Assembly (NCBI GenBank): GCA_963752755.1
Contig: CAVVZJ010000004.1
Coordinates: 558,001-622,000 of the forward strand
From: CAVVZJ01 sp963752755
GTDB taxonomy: Bacteria; Planctomycetota; Planctomycetia; Isosphaerales; Isosphaeraceae
Length of the DNA stretch: 64,000 nt
Direction: 5' to 3'
Position numbers and translations under genes: made by a program. How positions within the stretch are numbered: the stretch's first letter is position 1; the number at the start of each line of letters is the position of its first letter. Of this stretch, positions 47,449 to 58,828 are shown piece after piece. Below the pieces are notes generated by a model, which made no database searches, was not told the origin of the DNA, and saw nothing but the letters and a program-made list of their open reading frames with translations.

Positions 47449-48580
47449 TCAGGGACGTCCCTTCGAGCGCCGGCTTGATCGTTGGATCTCCAGTGGGGAG
47501 ACCGTCGGCTCGATCGGTCGTCGGTCGCGGGCCGATCCGCCACGGCCACCGCGTCTGGGTGCCGAGGATGCCAGGGGCAGGACCGCTGGATCCTCGGGCA
47601 GCGGCTCGACGAGCAGGTGGGAGATCAGCCAGCCTTCTGCCCAGAGCAGGCCCAGGGCGAACGGCATCATTAGCCAGCCTGCCAGGTCGTGAAAAACCAG
47701 ATCGGCCGCCTCACTTCCGACGGTCCAGTGCATCACGCCGGTCAGCACGATCCGGGCCACATTCGCGGCCATCGCAATCGGGACTGCGCTGGCGAGAATC
47801 ACAATCCGATCCGTCCACCGCCGCGGGCCCAGGATGGCGACGCCTGTCGCCACGGCGAGGAACGTGTAGATCATTCCTAGCCCGCTGCAAGCGTCAACCA
47901 CCCCGATGTCGTGGTCACCCAGGTGGATGATGTTGCCTTCCGTGATCGCCGGCAGCCCGAGGGTCATCAGGCAGTAACCGCTGGCGATCGTCGCGAGCCG
48001 CTGCAATGGGTAGCCTAGGGCCACCTCGAATCGATACGGCATCGGGAGCATGAACACCAGGAACCCGATTGCCGGCCACGACCAGCGCAGTGATCGCCAA
48101 CCACCCAGCAACGCGCAAAGGCCGGCGAGGGTTGGCAGCAGCGCGAGGGCTTCCAGCCACTCGTAGAAGAGCGAAGCCCCCAGCAGTTGCAGGCCCGCCC
48201 CCGCGACGATCAAAGCCAGTCCCACCCAGCCACCACCCGACGGCACTTCCCCCAGGCGATCACGACGCAGCCAGAGCAGCACCAGACTGAAGACTGGCAC
48301 GAGGTAGCCGTGGGCGTAGCGCGGATCGGTCGACCAGCGCCTCCGCCATCGCGGCCAGCGCCGGCCCGTGAGCCCAGACGATCACTCCACCGAGGACGAT
48401 CGAACCCAGGATCGGCCACCACCCAGGCCACGATCGGTCGGTCCCAGGCATGGGAACGCCTGGGTCGACTTCCGGTGTTATCGGCCTCGCGACTTCGGAG
48501 GCCTGTGCAGGTCGGGTGCGACTGATCGGCAGATCGAAACCCGCCGGATTCCGCGCACACTTCGTGCTTTTGGGTTGCAT
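47449..48580 (-). CDS. Exosortase, one apparent frameshift
   Basis: This multi-pass membrane transpeptidase processes PEP-CTERM proteins. Joined, it has about 376 residues. The catalytic set is present: Cys in VVDACSGLGMIYTF (about 230), Arg in NVARIVLTGVMH (about 273) and His in VFHDLAGWLMM (about 297). The N-terminal frame ends after HGPALAAMAE; one extra G near 48335 hides the continuation RWSTDPRYAHGYLVPVFSLVLLWLRRDRLG, the conserved first region of exosortases. The start is uncertain (ATG 48580 or 48451). The EpsI domain is separate and the protein is shorter than EpsI-fused exosortases. I cannot assign the subtype. The gene appears to be the first of the long minus-strand operon. Confidence 0.85.
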
Positions 48581-49402
48581 AAACCCATTCCTGGTCGTCG
48601 TGATCTCACCGTCATACACGACCTCCCTGTCGTCCCAATCCGTCCGCAAGACGTTCCATCAATCGGCGCAGCTCCGCCCTTTCGGGGCGAAGGAATCGAC
48701 CCATCAGAACCGTCAGGTTCACGCTCATTCCGAGTTTTGAAGCGAGAAACGTTACCTCAAGACTTCAAAACGACGCGAGCCGGAAACCGCATCTTCGAGA
48801 GAATCCTTCGTTCGATGGAGTGCCTTGCCCCTCGTATCCCGCTGAGGCGAGAGTATCACTGGTCAGATTCTTGGCCTCTCAAGGGCCGAAGAGTTGCGGC
48901 TTCACTCTTCATAATCCATCGCCATTCGGATTTTCTGGATTGCGTAATATCACTGTTCACGGCAAGTATCGCGACGCGGGTTCGCGAGTTCAAGGTTTTT
49001 TTGGTACTTTTTTTTGCTGGTTGCGCGTGAATCCTCAAAAGCACTGTTAGCCTATAGACTTGAGTCATGCCCATCAAGAATTCGTTTTGTTGAATTCAGG
49101 AACGGATTGCAAAACTCGCAGAATCGAGACTCCTCTTGCCTGACGATTCCCCACCAAGAACGACGTAGGTGCACCGTCCGAGGTAACTCGGGTCTCCGAT
49201 CCAGTCCGCTTCCAACATTCGTCGTGCCTCGGCTCCGACCTGTTCTCGGCCTGAATTGTACAGCGGCAACGCCTTTTTCTGGATAATGAGCGTATAAGAT
49301 AGCCCGAAGCCCCGATCGCGCACGGCGAGCCTGGACGGTGCAGTCGGCGTCATCCTGCAGGATGCCAGCAGATCGACGACACGTTCGGATCGGTTCCCCG
49401 GA
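48581..49402. other. Intergenic region upstream of the exosortase operon
   Basis: These 822 bases separate the exosortase start from the end of the PVC dehydrogenase gene. The part around 48900-49040 is AT-rich with two T-runs (near 48996 and 49009), and probably holds the main promoter of the polysaccharide locus. An 85-codon frame on the minus strand (49353-49096, MTPTAPSRLAVRDRGFGL) begins 49 bases after the dehydrogenase stop. Its third-position GC is modest and it resembles nothing I know, so I list it only as a weak possibility. No RNA gene was recognised. Confidence 0.35.
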
Positions 49403-52400
49403 TCACTTCAAACTGTCGAGGAATTCGATCAGGTCGCGCAGCTCCATCCGGCTGAGGTGCTGCATGAGGTCCTGCGGCATGGCCGAGTCGCCGCGGCGCT
49501 GTTCGTCAATCTCGGATTTGGGGACCGTGACGAGCCGTCCCTCGGCGGTCATGAGGGTGAGGGAGTCGCCGGCGTCGGTCTTGACGATGCCAGCCAGGAT
49601 TCGGCCGTCCTCGGTGGCGATGACCTGGGTCTCGTACCCCTGGGCGATCTGCTTGTTGGGGGCGACGATCGACTCCAGCAGGTACTCGCGCGGTTTCATA
49701 TCGCCGATGCCGGTCAGCTCGGGCCCAACCTCGCCCCCTTGACCGCGGATCTTATGGCAGCGCAGGCAGGAAACTTCGGCCTTCTCGCGGAAGATCCGTT
49801 CGCCACGCTCGGCGTCGCCGCCGCGGAGCGCTTCGAGATTCGCCGCGACGGGATCGCCCTCGGGGCGTCGCGAGTCGTATTTGGCCAGCTTTCGACGGAC
49901 CTCCTCCGAGGATCGACCCGACGCCGCTTCGAGCAGGTCGAGGCGGATCTCCGTGGCGACCTTTCCGGCTCCAAGGCGTTCGAGCCAGCGGGCGAGGAGG
50001 GCATCGGCCTCCGGAGCGTTCAGCGTGGCGAGGGTCGCGAAGGCGGCCTGCTTCTCTCCGGTCGAGCCGTCGTCGAGCACGCCAGCCAGCGCCTCGATGG
50101 CGCGGGCCGGGTCAAGCCGGGCGAGGATACTCAGCGCGGCGGATCGGAGGCGGGGGTCTGGGTCGTTGAGAGCTTGATCGACAATCGCGCCGAGACGGTC
50201 ATCGCCGAGCGTCTCCAGGGCTCGAAGAGCGGCGACGCGAGTCTCGGCGGCACGATCGGCGTCGGCGACCAAGGCGGCCATCTGCTCGGCCGACGGCTTG
50301 ATCGAGAGCCGGCTGACGGCCTCAACTCCCGCGCGCCGCACCCGATCGGGAGCCTCCTTGAGGATCAGAGCGATGACCGACGCCAGCGCCACGGCGGCCG
50401 GACCCTCGGGCCGCTCCGGGAGCGGTCGCCAGAGTCCGGTGACACGATCCCGGCCGGTCGGCTTCGTCCACTGGGCCAGTGCGTCGAGCGCCTCCACCCG
50501 GATCGGCTCGGGCATCTCCGGGTCGCCCGCCAGCGCCGCCAATCGGAGAGCGGAGGCGGCGTCACCGACGCGGAGATTCGCATTCACGACCCGCCGCAGC
50601 AAGGGCAGGGGGGACGCCGCGTCCACCTCGCGAGCCGCAAGCCGACTCATCGCGCCGTCGATCGGGACATCGTGGATCGCGCGAGCCGCCTCGGTGACGA
50701 TCCGGGCCTCGGCGTCGTTCAGGAACCGCGCGACCTCGGGCGACTCATGCCGTCGGAAGGCGAGAAGGATCGCCAGTCGAACCGCGGCCGAGGTGTCATC
50801 GGCGTGTGCCGAGAGGATCGCGTCCGGGAACCGGCTAAGTGCCAGGACACCGGCATGGCGGAGGTAGGCATCTGCATCGGCATTCGCACAGATCATCGCG
50901 AGGACCGGCTCCAGCGCGACTGCTTGCGGAAGCTTCGCGATCGCCAGGGCGGCGAAGAAGCGGACGCGGGGGCTCTCGTCGCTCAGCAATGGGATCAGGG
51001 ACGTCGGTACGTTCGCGGCGCTACCCTGATCGACCTTCGGAGACGATCCGACCTGGTCCGACCCGGCCGGAGCGCCCCAGGTCAGGGCCCGAAGGGCCTG
51101 GACGCGGATCTCGGCGTCGGGATCGCGGAGCAGGGGGGAGACGGCTTCGTAAAGATCCCGGAACGGGACGTTCTTGAGCTGTGAGAGTCCCCAGAGAGCA
51201 TGGATGCGGGCCAGTCGTTCGGCACCTTGCTTTGCAGTGCGGATCAAGGTCTGCTGGGCCTCGTCCGTCCCCCGCGCCGCCAGGGCATACTGCGCCTCGC
51301 GTCGAACTCGCTGGTCGGCATGGCCGAGCAGCCCCGTCAGTTCGCCGACCGGCCGCCTGTCCATCCCGTCCGCCAGGAGTTTGCGGACCTCGGATCGCTG
51401 GGCGTCACCGGCCTCTTGCGGATGGAAAAGCTTGTAGATCCGGCCCTTGCCGGTCTTGTTCCAGCCCTCAACCCAGTCCGAGACGTACAGGGCCCCGTCG
51501 GGACCGAAGGCCACGTCGGTCGCCTCCAGTCCCCAGAGGAACTGATTCTGATCGGTCATCGTGAAGGACGCCCCCTCGGGCTTCACGGCGAACGATCGGA
51601 CGCCGCTGGTGCCGCTAGCGCCGCGGAAGTCGGCCAGGAAGAACCGGCCGCGGTCGCTTTCCCGCAAGGCCGTCCCAGGGTTGTAGGCGAGTCCGCTCGG
51701 ACCGTCGCTCAGATTCGCGATCGGCGGCACGAGGAACGCCGGCTGGTCGTCGTTGCGCGGGTGCCACATCTTCTCGGCGTTCCAGGGGCCGCGGGAGTTT
51801 GGCTTCTGAATGAACTGGAAGCCGATTCGCCAGCCGGAGTCGCCTCCCTCGACGATCCAGACGAGTCGGGCCCGGTCGCCGCTGTCGGAGTTATTATCGA
51901 CCGTGAACAGGTTGCCGAACTCGTCGAAGGCGAGTTCCTGGGGGTTGCGAAGACCCGTGGCGACGACCTCGAGGCCGGTGCCGTCCCAGTTGCAGCGCAG
52001 GACCGAGCCGGTGTCGCGGACCGCGAGCTTCTGGCCGTCGAAGGTGGTGACGTTGAACCCGCGGTCGCCGATGCTGAAATAGAGCTTGCCGTCGGGGCCG
52101 GGAGTCAAGGCGTGCAGGTCGTGGCCGAGGAAGCCGACGTGGACGCCGTAGCCGTGGTGCAGCGACTTCCGGAAATCGGCGCGACCATCGCCGTTCTCGT
52201 CGCGGATAAGCCAGAGGTCGGGGATGCAGGCGAAGTAGACGTCCTGGCCCCGCGCCAGCACACCCGCCGCCAGCCCGGTCGCCGGGTCGTGAAAGCCGTC
52301 GGCGAAGACGGTCGCGTGGTCGGCCTGGCCGTCTCCATCGCGGTCCTCGACCAGCCGGATGCGGTCCTGCTCTTCGGAGAAGTGGGCGAACTCCTCGGGC

Positions 52401-52786
52401 TTGAGGTACTCCTTGTACATGGCAACCCGGTCCTCGACCGATCGGCTGGCGAGGTCGGCATCGAGCCAGTTCATGTGGTTGCGGGTGTCGGTCACGCCGT
52501 CGCTGTGACGGAAGGTCTCGACGACGTAGAATCGCCCTTGATCGTCGATGTCGAAGACGACCGGATTCGCCAGCAAGGGCTCGGCGGCGAACAGCTCGAC
52601 CTTCAGACCCTCCGGCACGCGGAAACGGGCGATCGCCTGGCGACCCTCGTCGGAAGCCGGCGCCACCGTCGGCCGATCTTCGTCCGGCTCCACGGGATTG
52701 TCGGTCGGTGTGGCCGTAACGTCGTGAAATGCCAGCAACAGGAGGGGGCCGATCAACAGCACAAGCCGATTTCGAAAACGGGTCAT
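49403..52786 (-). CDS. PVC-type membrane-bound dehydrogenase with HEAT repeats and cytochrome c domain
   Basis: This 1127-residue exported protein of a family expanded in planctomycetes starts with a signal peptide (about residues 1-25). Next is a six-bladed beta-propeller of the soluble glucose-dehydrogenase/PQQ type (about 50-460; ATGLRNPQELAFDEFGNLFTVDNNSD, GLEATDVAFGPDGALYVSDW). A long run of HEAT repeats follows (about 470-940), then a cytochrome c domain with one haem site, SCLRCHKIRGQGGEVGPELTGI (about residue 1005). Substrates of this family are mostly unknown; sugars or sugar derivatives are likely. It faces the xylose isomerase gene across a 238-base divergent promoter region. Confidence 0.9.
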   Translation of the reverse strand: MTRFRNRLVLLIGPLLLLAFHDVTATPTDNPVEPDEDRPTVAPASDEGRQAIARFRVPEGLKVELFAAEPLLANPVVFDIDDQGRFYVVETFRHSDGVTDTRNHMNWLDADLASRSVEDRVAMYKEYLKPEEFAHFSEEQDRIRLVEDRDGDGQADHATVFADGFHDPATGLAAGVLARGQDVYFACIPDLWLIRDENGDGRADFRKSLHHGYGVHVGFLGHDLHALTPGPDGKLYFSIGDRGFNVTTFDGQKLAVRDTGSVLRCNWDGTGLEVVATGLRNPQELAFDEFGNLFTVDNNSDSGDRARLVWIVEGGDSGWRIGFQFIQKPNSRGPWNAEKMWHPRNDDQPAFLVPPIANLSDGPSGLAYNPGTALRESDRGRFFLADFRGASGTSGVRSFAVKPEGASFTMTDQNQFLWGLEATDVAFGPDGALYVSDWVEGWNKTGKGRIYKLFHPQEAGDAQRSEVRKLLADGMDRRPVGELTGLLGHADQRVRREAQYALAARGTDEAQQTLIRTAKQGAERLARIHALWGLSQLKNVPFRDLYEAVSPLLRDPDAEIRVQALRALTWGAPAGSDQVGSSPKVDQGSAANVPTSLIPLLSDESPRVRFFAALAIAKLPQAVALEPVLAMICANADADAYLRHAGVLALSRFPDAILSAHADDTSAAVRLAILLAFRRHESPEVARFLNDAEARIVTEAARAIHDVPIDGAMSRLAAREVDAASPLPLLRRVVNANLRVGDAASALRLAALAGDPEMPEPIRVEALDALAQWTKPTGRDRVTGLWRPLPERPEGPAAVALASVIALILKEAPDRVRRAGVEAVSRLSIKPSAEQMAALVADADRAAETRVAALRALETLGDDRLGAIVDQALNDPDPRLRSAALSILARLDPARAIEALAGVLDDGSTGEKQAAFATLATLNAPEADALLARWLERLGAGKVATEIRLDLLEAASGRSSEEVRRKLAKYDSRRPEGDPVAANLEALRGGDAERGERIFREKAEVSCLRCHKIRGQGGEVGPELTGIGDMKPREYLLESIVAPNKQIAQGYETQVIATEDGRILAGIVKTDAGDSLTLMTAEGRLVTVPKSEIDEQRRGDSAMPQDLMQHLSRMELRDLIEFLDSLK

Positions 52787-53024
52787 CGAGGATCTCCCCT
52801 CGGGATCGCCGGCGGACGCTGGTGGTTGAGATCAGGTTTGGCAAGGGTCGAGCGCAGGGCTTGGGCAGGCGTGCCGCTCCCTATCGTACTTCCTGGGTGA
52901 AGTATCGGATAGGTCCCCACCACGGGCGAGGCGCGGGGGTTGTTTGCAGAACCCCGCGGATTTAGACTGAGCCACTGCATGCCTGGACCCGTCCCGAGGC
53001 GCCTCTTCCCGGCGAGAATCCGTC

Positions 53025-54339
<1,315 letters not shown>

Positions 54340-54428
54340 ACACGGAAACGGGTCGGCCGCGTCGCCCGATCCTGAGAATGGGCAGGCGCCTTGCCTCGCC
54401 GTGTCCGAGGTTTGAGGACTGATCCGTC

Positions 54429-55559
54429 ATGACTTCCTGGTCCTGGAAGATTGGCCGTGTTGCCGGCATTCCGATCTATGTTCACTGGACGTTCCTGATC
54501 CTGCTCGGCTGGATCCTCTTCGCCGGCTTGAGCGCGGGCAAGACGGTGCCGGACGCGATGATCGAGGTCGGGTTCGTCCTCTCGATCTTCGGCTGCGTGG
54601 TGCTCCACGAACTCGGGCATGCGCTGGTGGCGAAACGGTTCGGCGTCCAGACGTCGGACATCACCCTGCTGCCGATCGGCGGCGTGGCCCGGCTCCAGCG
54701 CATCCCGGACCGGCCGGTCGAGGAGTTGCTGGTTGCGGTTGCCGGGCCACTGGTGAACGTTGTGATCGTCGCGTTGCTCTATGCGATCGGCATCCGCTTC
54801 CAGGTCGTCGCGACCGATCAGGAAGTCCTCCTCAAGGGCGGGTTCCTGGGACGCCTGATGCTCGTCAACGTCTTCCTCGTCGCCTTCAACATCCTACCCG
54901 CCTTCCCGATGGACGGCGGCCGCGTGTTGCGGGCCTTGCTGGCGATGACGATGGACTACGGCCGGGCAACCCGGATCGCGGCCGGAGTCGGTCAGTTGAT
55001 GGCCTTGCTCTTCGCCTTCGTCGGGCTCCAGTACAACCCGCTCCTGATCCTGATCGCCCTGTTCGTCTGGATCGGGGCTCAGGCCGAGGCGTCGCAGGTC
55101 CAGGAGCGGCTGGAACTCTCCGGCGTGCCGGTCCGCGAGGCGATGCTCACCGACTTCCAGAGCCTCACGCCCGGCGACACGCTCGGTCAGGCCGTCGAAC
55201 TCCTCCTCGCCGGCTCCCAGCACGACTTCCCCGTGATGCAGGACGATCAGATTTCCGGCGTCTTGACCCGTGAAGCCCTGATGCAAGGTTTAATGCAGGC
55301 AGGGCAGGGGGCAACCGTGGGAGCTTACCTGGTGGAAAATGTCGGTCAGGTGGAGGCCGACTCGCTGCTCGTGCCGGCGGTCAACCTCCTCCGCGAGGCC
55401 GGGGCGCCCTGCCTCCAGGTCGTGGAGGGCAGCCGGACCGTCGGCCTGCTCACCCTGGAGAACATCGGCGAATACCTGATGGTCAAGACGGCCCTCGGCG
55501 GACGGCGGCCGGTCGCGGCGGCCGGGGTCTCGGGGGGGGGCCATCGCGGGTCATCTTGA
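54429..55559 (+). CDS. Site-2 protease family metalloprotease (M50) with CBS domains
   Basis: This 376-residue intramembrane metalloprotease has zinc motif VVLHELGHALVAKRFG on the second membrane helix and the second motif FNILPAFPMDGGRVLRALL about 100 residues later. The C-terminal 140 residues are a CBS pair (VREAMLTDFQSLTPGDTLGQAVELL ... GVLTREALMQGL), which in relatives binds adenine nucleotides and tunes activity. It follows xylA by 90 bases on the same strand. The substrate is unknown. Confidence 0.9.
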   Translation: MTSWSWKIGRVAGIPIYVHWTFLILLGWILFAGLSAGKTVPDAMIEVGFVLSIFGCVVLHELGHALVAKRFGVQTSDITLLPIGGVARLQRIPDRPVEELLVAVAGPLVNVVIVALLYAIGIRFQVVATDQEVLLKGGFLGRLMLVNVFLVAFNILPAFPMDGGRVLRALLAMTMDYGRATRIAAGVGQLMALLFAFVGLQYNPLLILIALFVWIGAQAEASQVQERLELSGVPVREAMLTDFQSLTPGDTLGQAVELLLAGSQHDFPVMQDDQISGVLTREALMQGLMQAGQGATVGAYLVENVGQVEADSLLVPAVNLLREAGAPCLQVVEGSRTVGLLTLENIGEYLMVKTALGGRRPVAAAGVSGGGHRGSS

Positions 55560-55601
55560 TTTCGGAACGACCCGGCCCCGGCCGAGGGCTGCCTCTCGAC
55601 C

Positions 55602-56132
55602 TCACCGCGGTTCCGCCAAGGCCTCGAAGATCCCCTTCATGAAGGCCGGCAGGTCGTCGGGCGTGCGGCTCGTGACGAGGTTGCCGTCGCGGACGCAGGC
55701 GGCATCCTCCCAGACGCCCCCGGCATTCTCGACGTCGTCGCGGATCGCGAAGAAGCCGGTGACGCGACGCCCCTGGAGGCACCTGGCCGAGCAGAGCATC
55801 CAGGGGCCGTGGCAGATCGCGGCCAGCACCTTCCCATGACGGGCGGCCTCGGTGACGAGGTCCACCATGGCCTTCGTCCGCCTCATGTGGTCGGGCGAGT
55901 AGCCGCCCGGGATCACGACGGCGTCGAAGTCGCCAGCCTGCACCTCGGAAGCCGAGACGTCGGCCTTCGCCGGATAACCGTGCTTCGAGTGGTAGGTCTC
56001 CCCGGCGCGCGGGCCGACGATCTTGACGTCGCAGCCCGCCTCGCGGAGCCGGAGGACGGGATACCAGAGTTCCAGGTCCTCGTAGAACTTCTCGACGAGG
56101 ACCGCGACGCGAAGGCCTTGGACGTCCGGCAT
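55602..56132 (-). CDS. DJ-1/PfpI family protein (type 1 glutamine-amidotransferase-like)
   Basis: This 176-residue protein starts MPDVQGLRVAVLVEKFYEDLELWYPVLRLREAG. The nucleophile elbow is VLAAICHGPWML, with the conserved Cys, and VVIPGGYSPDHMRR precedes it. Members act as proteases, glyoxalase/deglycase-like enzymes or chaperones, so the exact function stays open. The frame continues upstream to 56276, but that stretch lies in a palindromic repeat element; the ATG at 56132 is therefore chosen. Confidence 0.86.
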   Translation of the reverse strand: MPDVQGLRVAVLVEKFYEDLELWYPVLRLREAGCDVKIVGPRAGETYHSKHGYPAKADVSASEVQAGDFDAVVIPGGYSPDHMRRTKAMVDLVTEAARHGKVLAAICHGPWMLCSARCLQGRRVTGFFAIRDDVENAGGVWEDAACVRDGNLVTSRTPDDLPAFMKGIFEALAEPR

Positions 56133-56179
56133 GGTGGGTGGCTCCTGGGTGGTTGACAGAGGCGGGATGTTGGATGACA

Positions 56180-56361
56180 TAGGAGTGACGCAGTTGGCAT
56201 CACCGGGCGAAGTAGGCCCAACTTCAGTCGGGCCGGATAATCTTGACTTCCTGGACTTTCGGCCCGACTGCTTCACCGGGCGTAGGCCCGACTGAAGTCG
56301 AACCTACGGCTTTCGGCATCGGCCAAAGCTCGGGCGAAAGGGCTAACTGCGTCACCCCTAT
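56180..56361. repeat. MITE-like palindromic element flanked by TA
   Basis: An inverted repeat closes a roughly 180-bp element. GGAGTGACGCAGTTGGC at the left is matched by GGGGTGACGCAGTTAGC read inward from the right. Both ends abut TA, and ATGACA also occurs on both outer sides. Inside, ACTTCAGTCGGGCC occurs on the plus strand near 56221 and inverted near 56280-56297, so the ends can fold back on each other. TA-flanked short palindromes are typical of IS630/mariner-type MITEs. It lies between the converging tail of the epimerase gene and the start of the PfpI-like gene. Confidence 0.6.
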
Positions 56362-56380
56362 GACAGAACTCGCAGACCGA

Positions 56381-57494
56381 TCATCGGGCCGCGACGGTCT
56401 CGGTTGGTCGCGACGACTCTTCCTTCGCCAGGAGATCGGCGACGGCGGCTTCGAGCCCTTGTTCCGTGCTGAAGGCCGGCTCGTAGCCCAGCACACGGCG
56501 GGCCTTGTCGATCGAATAGTCCAGATTCAGGGCGAGGAACTTGTAACGGGCCTTGTTGATCAAGGGTGGCTCGCTCGATCCGAGCCGCTTGGCCCTTCGC
56601 TCCATCAGGACGGCCAGTGTGTAGGCCAGCCAGGCGCGGGATGCGACGCCTTGGCGGTGTCAGCCCCGCCAGATCGGCCACGCGGCCGACGAACTGGTGC
56701 TTCGTCACCCGGCCGCCATCGGTGAGGTTGAACACGTGACCAACCGCCTCGGGAACCTCGGCCGCCAGGAAGATCGCCTGCACGAGGTTCCTGACGTAGA
56801 TGCAATTCAACACCTGGTTGCCCGACCCGAAGTAGGCGAAGACCCGGCTCCGCAATCGCGTGATCAGCTTCGGTAGGACGGTCCGATCACGCTCTCCGTA
56901 GATGAACCCGGGCCGGAGGACCACCACCGGCAGGCGCGGATTCGTGACTGTCGACTGGCGAAGCTGCTCCTGCACGAAGGGCAGTTTTTCCAACGTCTCC
57001 GGACTCGGGGCCAGGTCGCCGAGGTAGGCCAGCGCCAGCGCCTCGGCCTCGGTCTTGGAGCGGGTGTAGGCGTCCAGGGAGTTGACGGCCGGGGGGGTCG
57101 TCTCGTCAGTGCCGAAATGGTCGCGCCCCTCATAAACCCCCAGCGAGCTGACATGCACGAACCGGGCCACCTGCGCCGCGGCGGCGGCGTCGAGCAGGAG
57201 GCGGAGAGCCTCCACGTTCAGCCTTCGGAATTCCTCCAGACTTCCCCAGTCGCCGACCTTCGCCGCACAGTTGAAGACCCAGTCCGCGCCCTGGACGCCC
57301 CGTCGGAGGGCTTCGGCATCTTCCAGGTCCCCGAGGACCTTCTCGACCCCCCAGCGATCGAGCCAGGAGGTGTCACTGCTCGGTCGGACCAGAGCACGGA
57401 CGCGGTGTCCTCGGGCCAGCGCCTGCTCGACGGCGTGGCTGCCGACCAGGCCGGTCCCGCCAGTGACGAAGATCGTCTTCGAGTCGTTGCTCAT
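56381..57494 (-). CDS. NAD-dependent epimerase/dehydratase (extended SDR), one apparent frameshift
   Basis: The enzyme has about 370 residues when joined. The Rossmann motif TIFVTGGTGLVGSHAVEQAL is at the N-terminus, with HVSSLGVY and the catalytic DAYTRSKTEAEALAL, then LRPGFIYGERDRTVLPKLI. Near 56652 one extra A changes the frame after ADLAGLTPP. The other frame gives GVASRAWLAYTLAVLMERRAKRLGSSEPPLINKARYKFLALNLDYSIDKARRVLGYEP, a normal SDR C-terminus, ending at 56381. Likely to act on a sugar nucleotide or sterol-like substrate. The ATG at 57494 is preferred (AGGA six bases upstream); 57500 is the alternative. Confidence 0.85.
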
Positions 57495-57851
57495 GGGCAT
57501 CCTACCGTGGTCATCGCCTGCCAGCCAGAGTCCCGCCGGGACGAGGCGGCTCGGGTTTAGACCCGAGGATAGCCGTAAATCCAAGGGGCGTCAACCGTTG
57601 ATCCCGTCGCAACGGTTGCGGCCGGTTCCTGGGCCGATTCGCCGGGATGGCGTCGGTGGCTCGCTCCCGGAGCATTCTGAAATCGGTCGGAAGAGGCTGG
57701 CCGCGGGTTGTTCGAACCGGTTAGGCTGGTATCTTCGGGCCGGCATGTGAATCGCAAGGTGGGCCGCCCCGTTCTACCATTGACACTCCTGGGTCGCGGG
57801 TCTAGCATTCCCCCGCCCTCCCACGGTCCAGAGAAGGCAGGATCCATCGTC
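57495..57851. other. Divergent intergenic region
   Basis: The 357 bases between the epimerase (minus) and the DksA-like gene (plus) should contain the promoters of both. I see no defined regulatory site, hairpin terminator or small gene in it. Confidence 0.35.
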
Positions 57852-58241
57852 ATGGCGACCGCCCTGAAGGCTGAAGAAGTCCAGTCCTTTCACAAGATCC
57901 TGCTGGCGCTCCGGGCGAGGCTGCGGGGAGACCTTGATCAGATGACCGACGAGGCCCTGTACAAGAGCGGCGGCGACGCCTCCGGCGGCAATCTCTCGAA
58001 CATGCCACTGCACATGGCTGACCTCGGGACCGAGAACTTCGACCAGGACTTCACGCTTGGCCTGATCGAGAACGAGCAGGAGACACTCAACCAGATCGAA
58101 GACGCCCTCGGCCGGATCGAGAGCGGGACCTTCGGGGTCTGTGACGATTGCCGCCAGCCGATTTCCCGATCTCGGCTGCAAGCCCTGCCATATACTCCCC
58201 ATTGCATTGAATGCGCTCGGAAGTTGGAGAACCAGGGATGA
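57852..58241 (+). CDS. DksA/TraR-family C4 zinc finger protein
   Basis: This 129-residue protein starts MATALKAEEVQSFHKILLALRARLRGDL. An N-terminal coiled-coil is followed by IEDALGRIESGTFGVCDDCRQPISRSRLQALPYTPHCIECARKLE, a four-cysteine zinc finger of the DksA type. Such proteins bind the RNA polymerase secondary channel and adjust promoter activity in nutrient stress. It overlaps lspA by four bases. Confidence 0.88.
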   Translation: MATALKAEEVQSFHKILLALRARLRGDLDQMTDEALYKSGGDASGGNLSNMPLHMADLGTENFDQDFTLGLIENEQETLNQIEDALGRIESGTFGVCDDCRQPISRSRLQALPYTPHCIECARKLENQG

Positions 58242-58786
58242 CGACAGGCCGGGTCCCCCTGCGGAACGTGGTGCTCTTCTGGACAATCGCCCTCGGCGGC
58301 ATGGCCTTCGACCTCGCCACCAAGACGGCCATCTTTGACCGGATTCCGCTCGGCGCGACCGTCTCCGTCATCCCCGACATCCTCGAATTGCACCCGAGCC
58401 AGAACAAGGGCGCACTCTGGGGCCTCGGTTCGACCCTCCCCTACAGCGGCCTGATCTTCGCGGGGCTGTCCGTCCTCGCCAGCCTGGCGATCTGCTACTG
58501 GCTCTTCCTCCGGGGCGCCGCCAGCGATGGCCGCCTGACTGCGGCCCTCGGCCTGATCATGGCCGGCGCTCTCGGCAACTGCTACGACCGCCTCCGTTTC
58601 GGACACGTCCGCGACTTCGCCCACTTCCACGTCGATTCCATCCATTTCGACTGCGCCATCTTCAACTTCGCCGACAACATGCTCGTGCTCGGCGCCGTCT
58701 TCCTGATGGTTCTCGCACTCCGCCCCGATCCGCATCTCGATCCCCAGAGCATCCAGACCGAATCCGCCACCTCCACGACCATTTGA
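58238..58786 (+). CDS. lspA: Signal peptidase II (prolipoprotein signal peptidase)
   Basis: This 182-residue, four-helix membrane aspartyl protease cleaves lipoprotein signal peptides after lipid attachment. Conserved blocks are DLATKTAIF, HPSQNKGALWGLG, ALGNCYDRLRFGHVRDFAHF (first catalytic Asp) and FNFADNMLVLG (second catalytic Asp). The ATG at 58238 is in an ATGA overlap with the DksA-like gene, showing translational coupling. Confidence 0.92.
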   Translation: MTTGRVPLRNVVLFWTIALGGMAFDLATKTAIFDRIPLGATVSVIPDILELHPSQNKGALWGLGSTLPYSGLIFAGLSVLASLAICYWLFLRGAASDGRLTAALGLIMAGALGNCYDRLRFGHVRDFAHFHVDSIHFDCAIFNFADNMLVLGAVFLMVLALRPDPHLDPQSIQTESATSTTI

Positions 58787-58828
58787 CATCTTGCTGGGCT
58801 GTTGCTGCCCACGCCCGGCGCGAGACGA

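Noticed and set aside
49096..49353. 85-codon minus-strand frame as a real gene
   Set aside because: Modest third-position GC, no recognisable motif and no strong ribosome-binding site; kept only as a note in the gap entry.
49457..52900. Two long plus-strand open frames (575 and 566 codons) opposite the PVC dehydrogenase gene
   Set aside because: They mirror the codon structure of a strongly supported minus-strand gene in high-GC DNA and show no family motifs, signal or ribosome-binding site.
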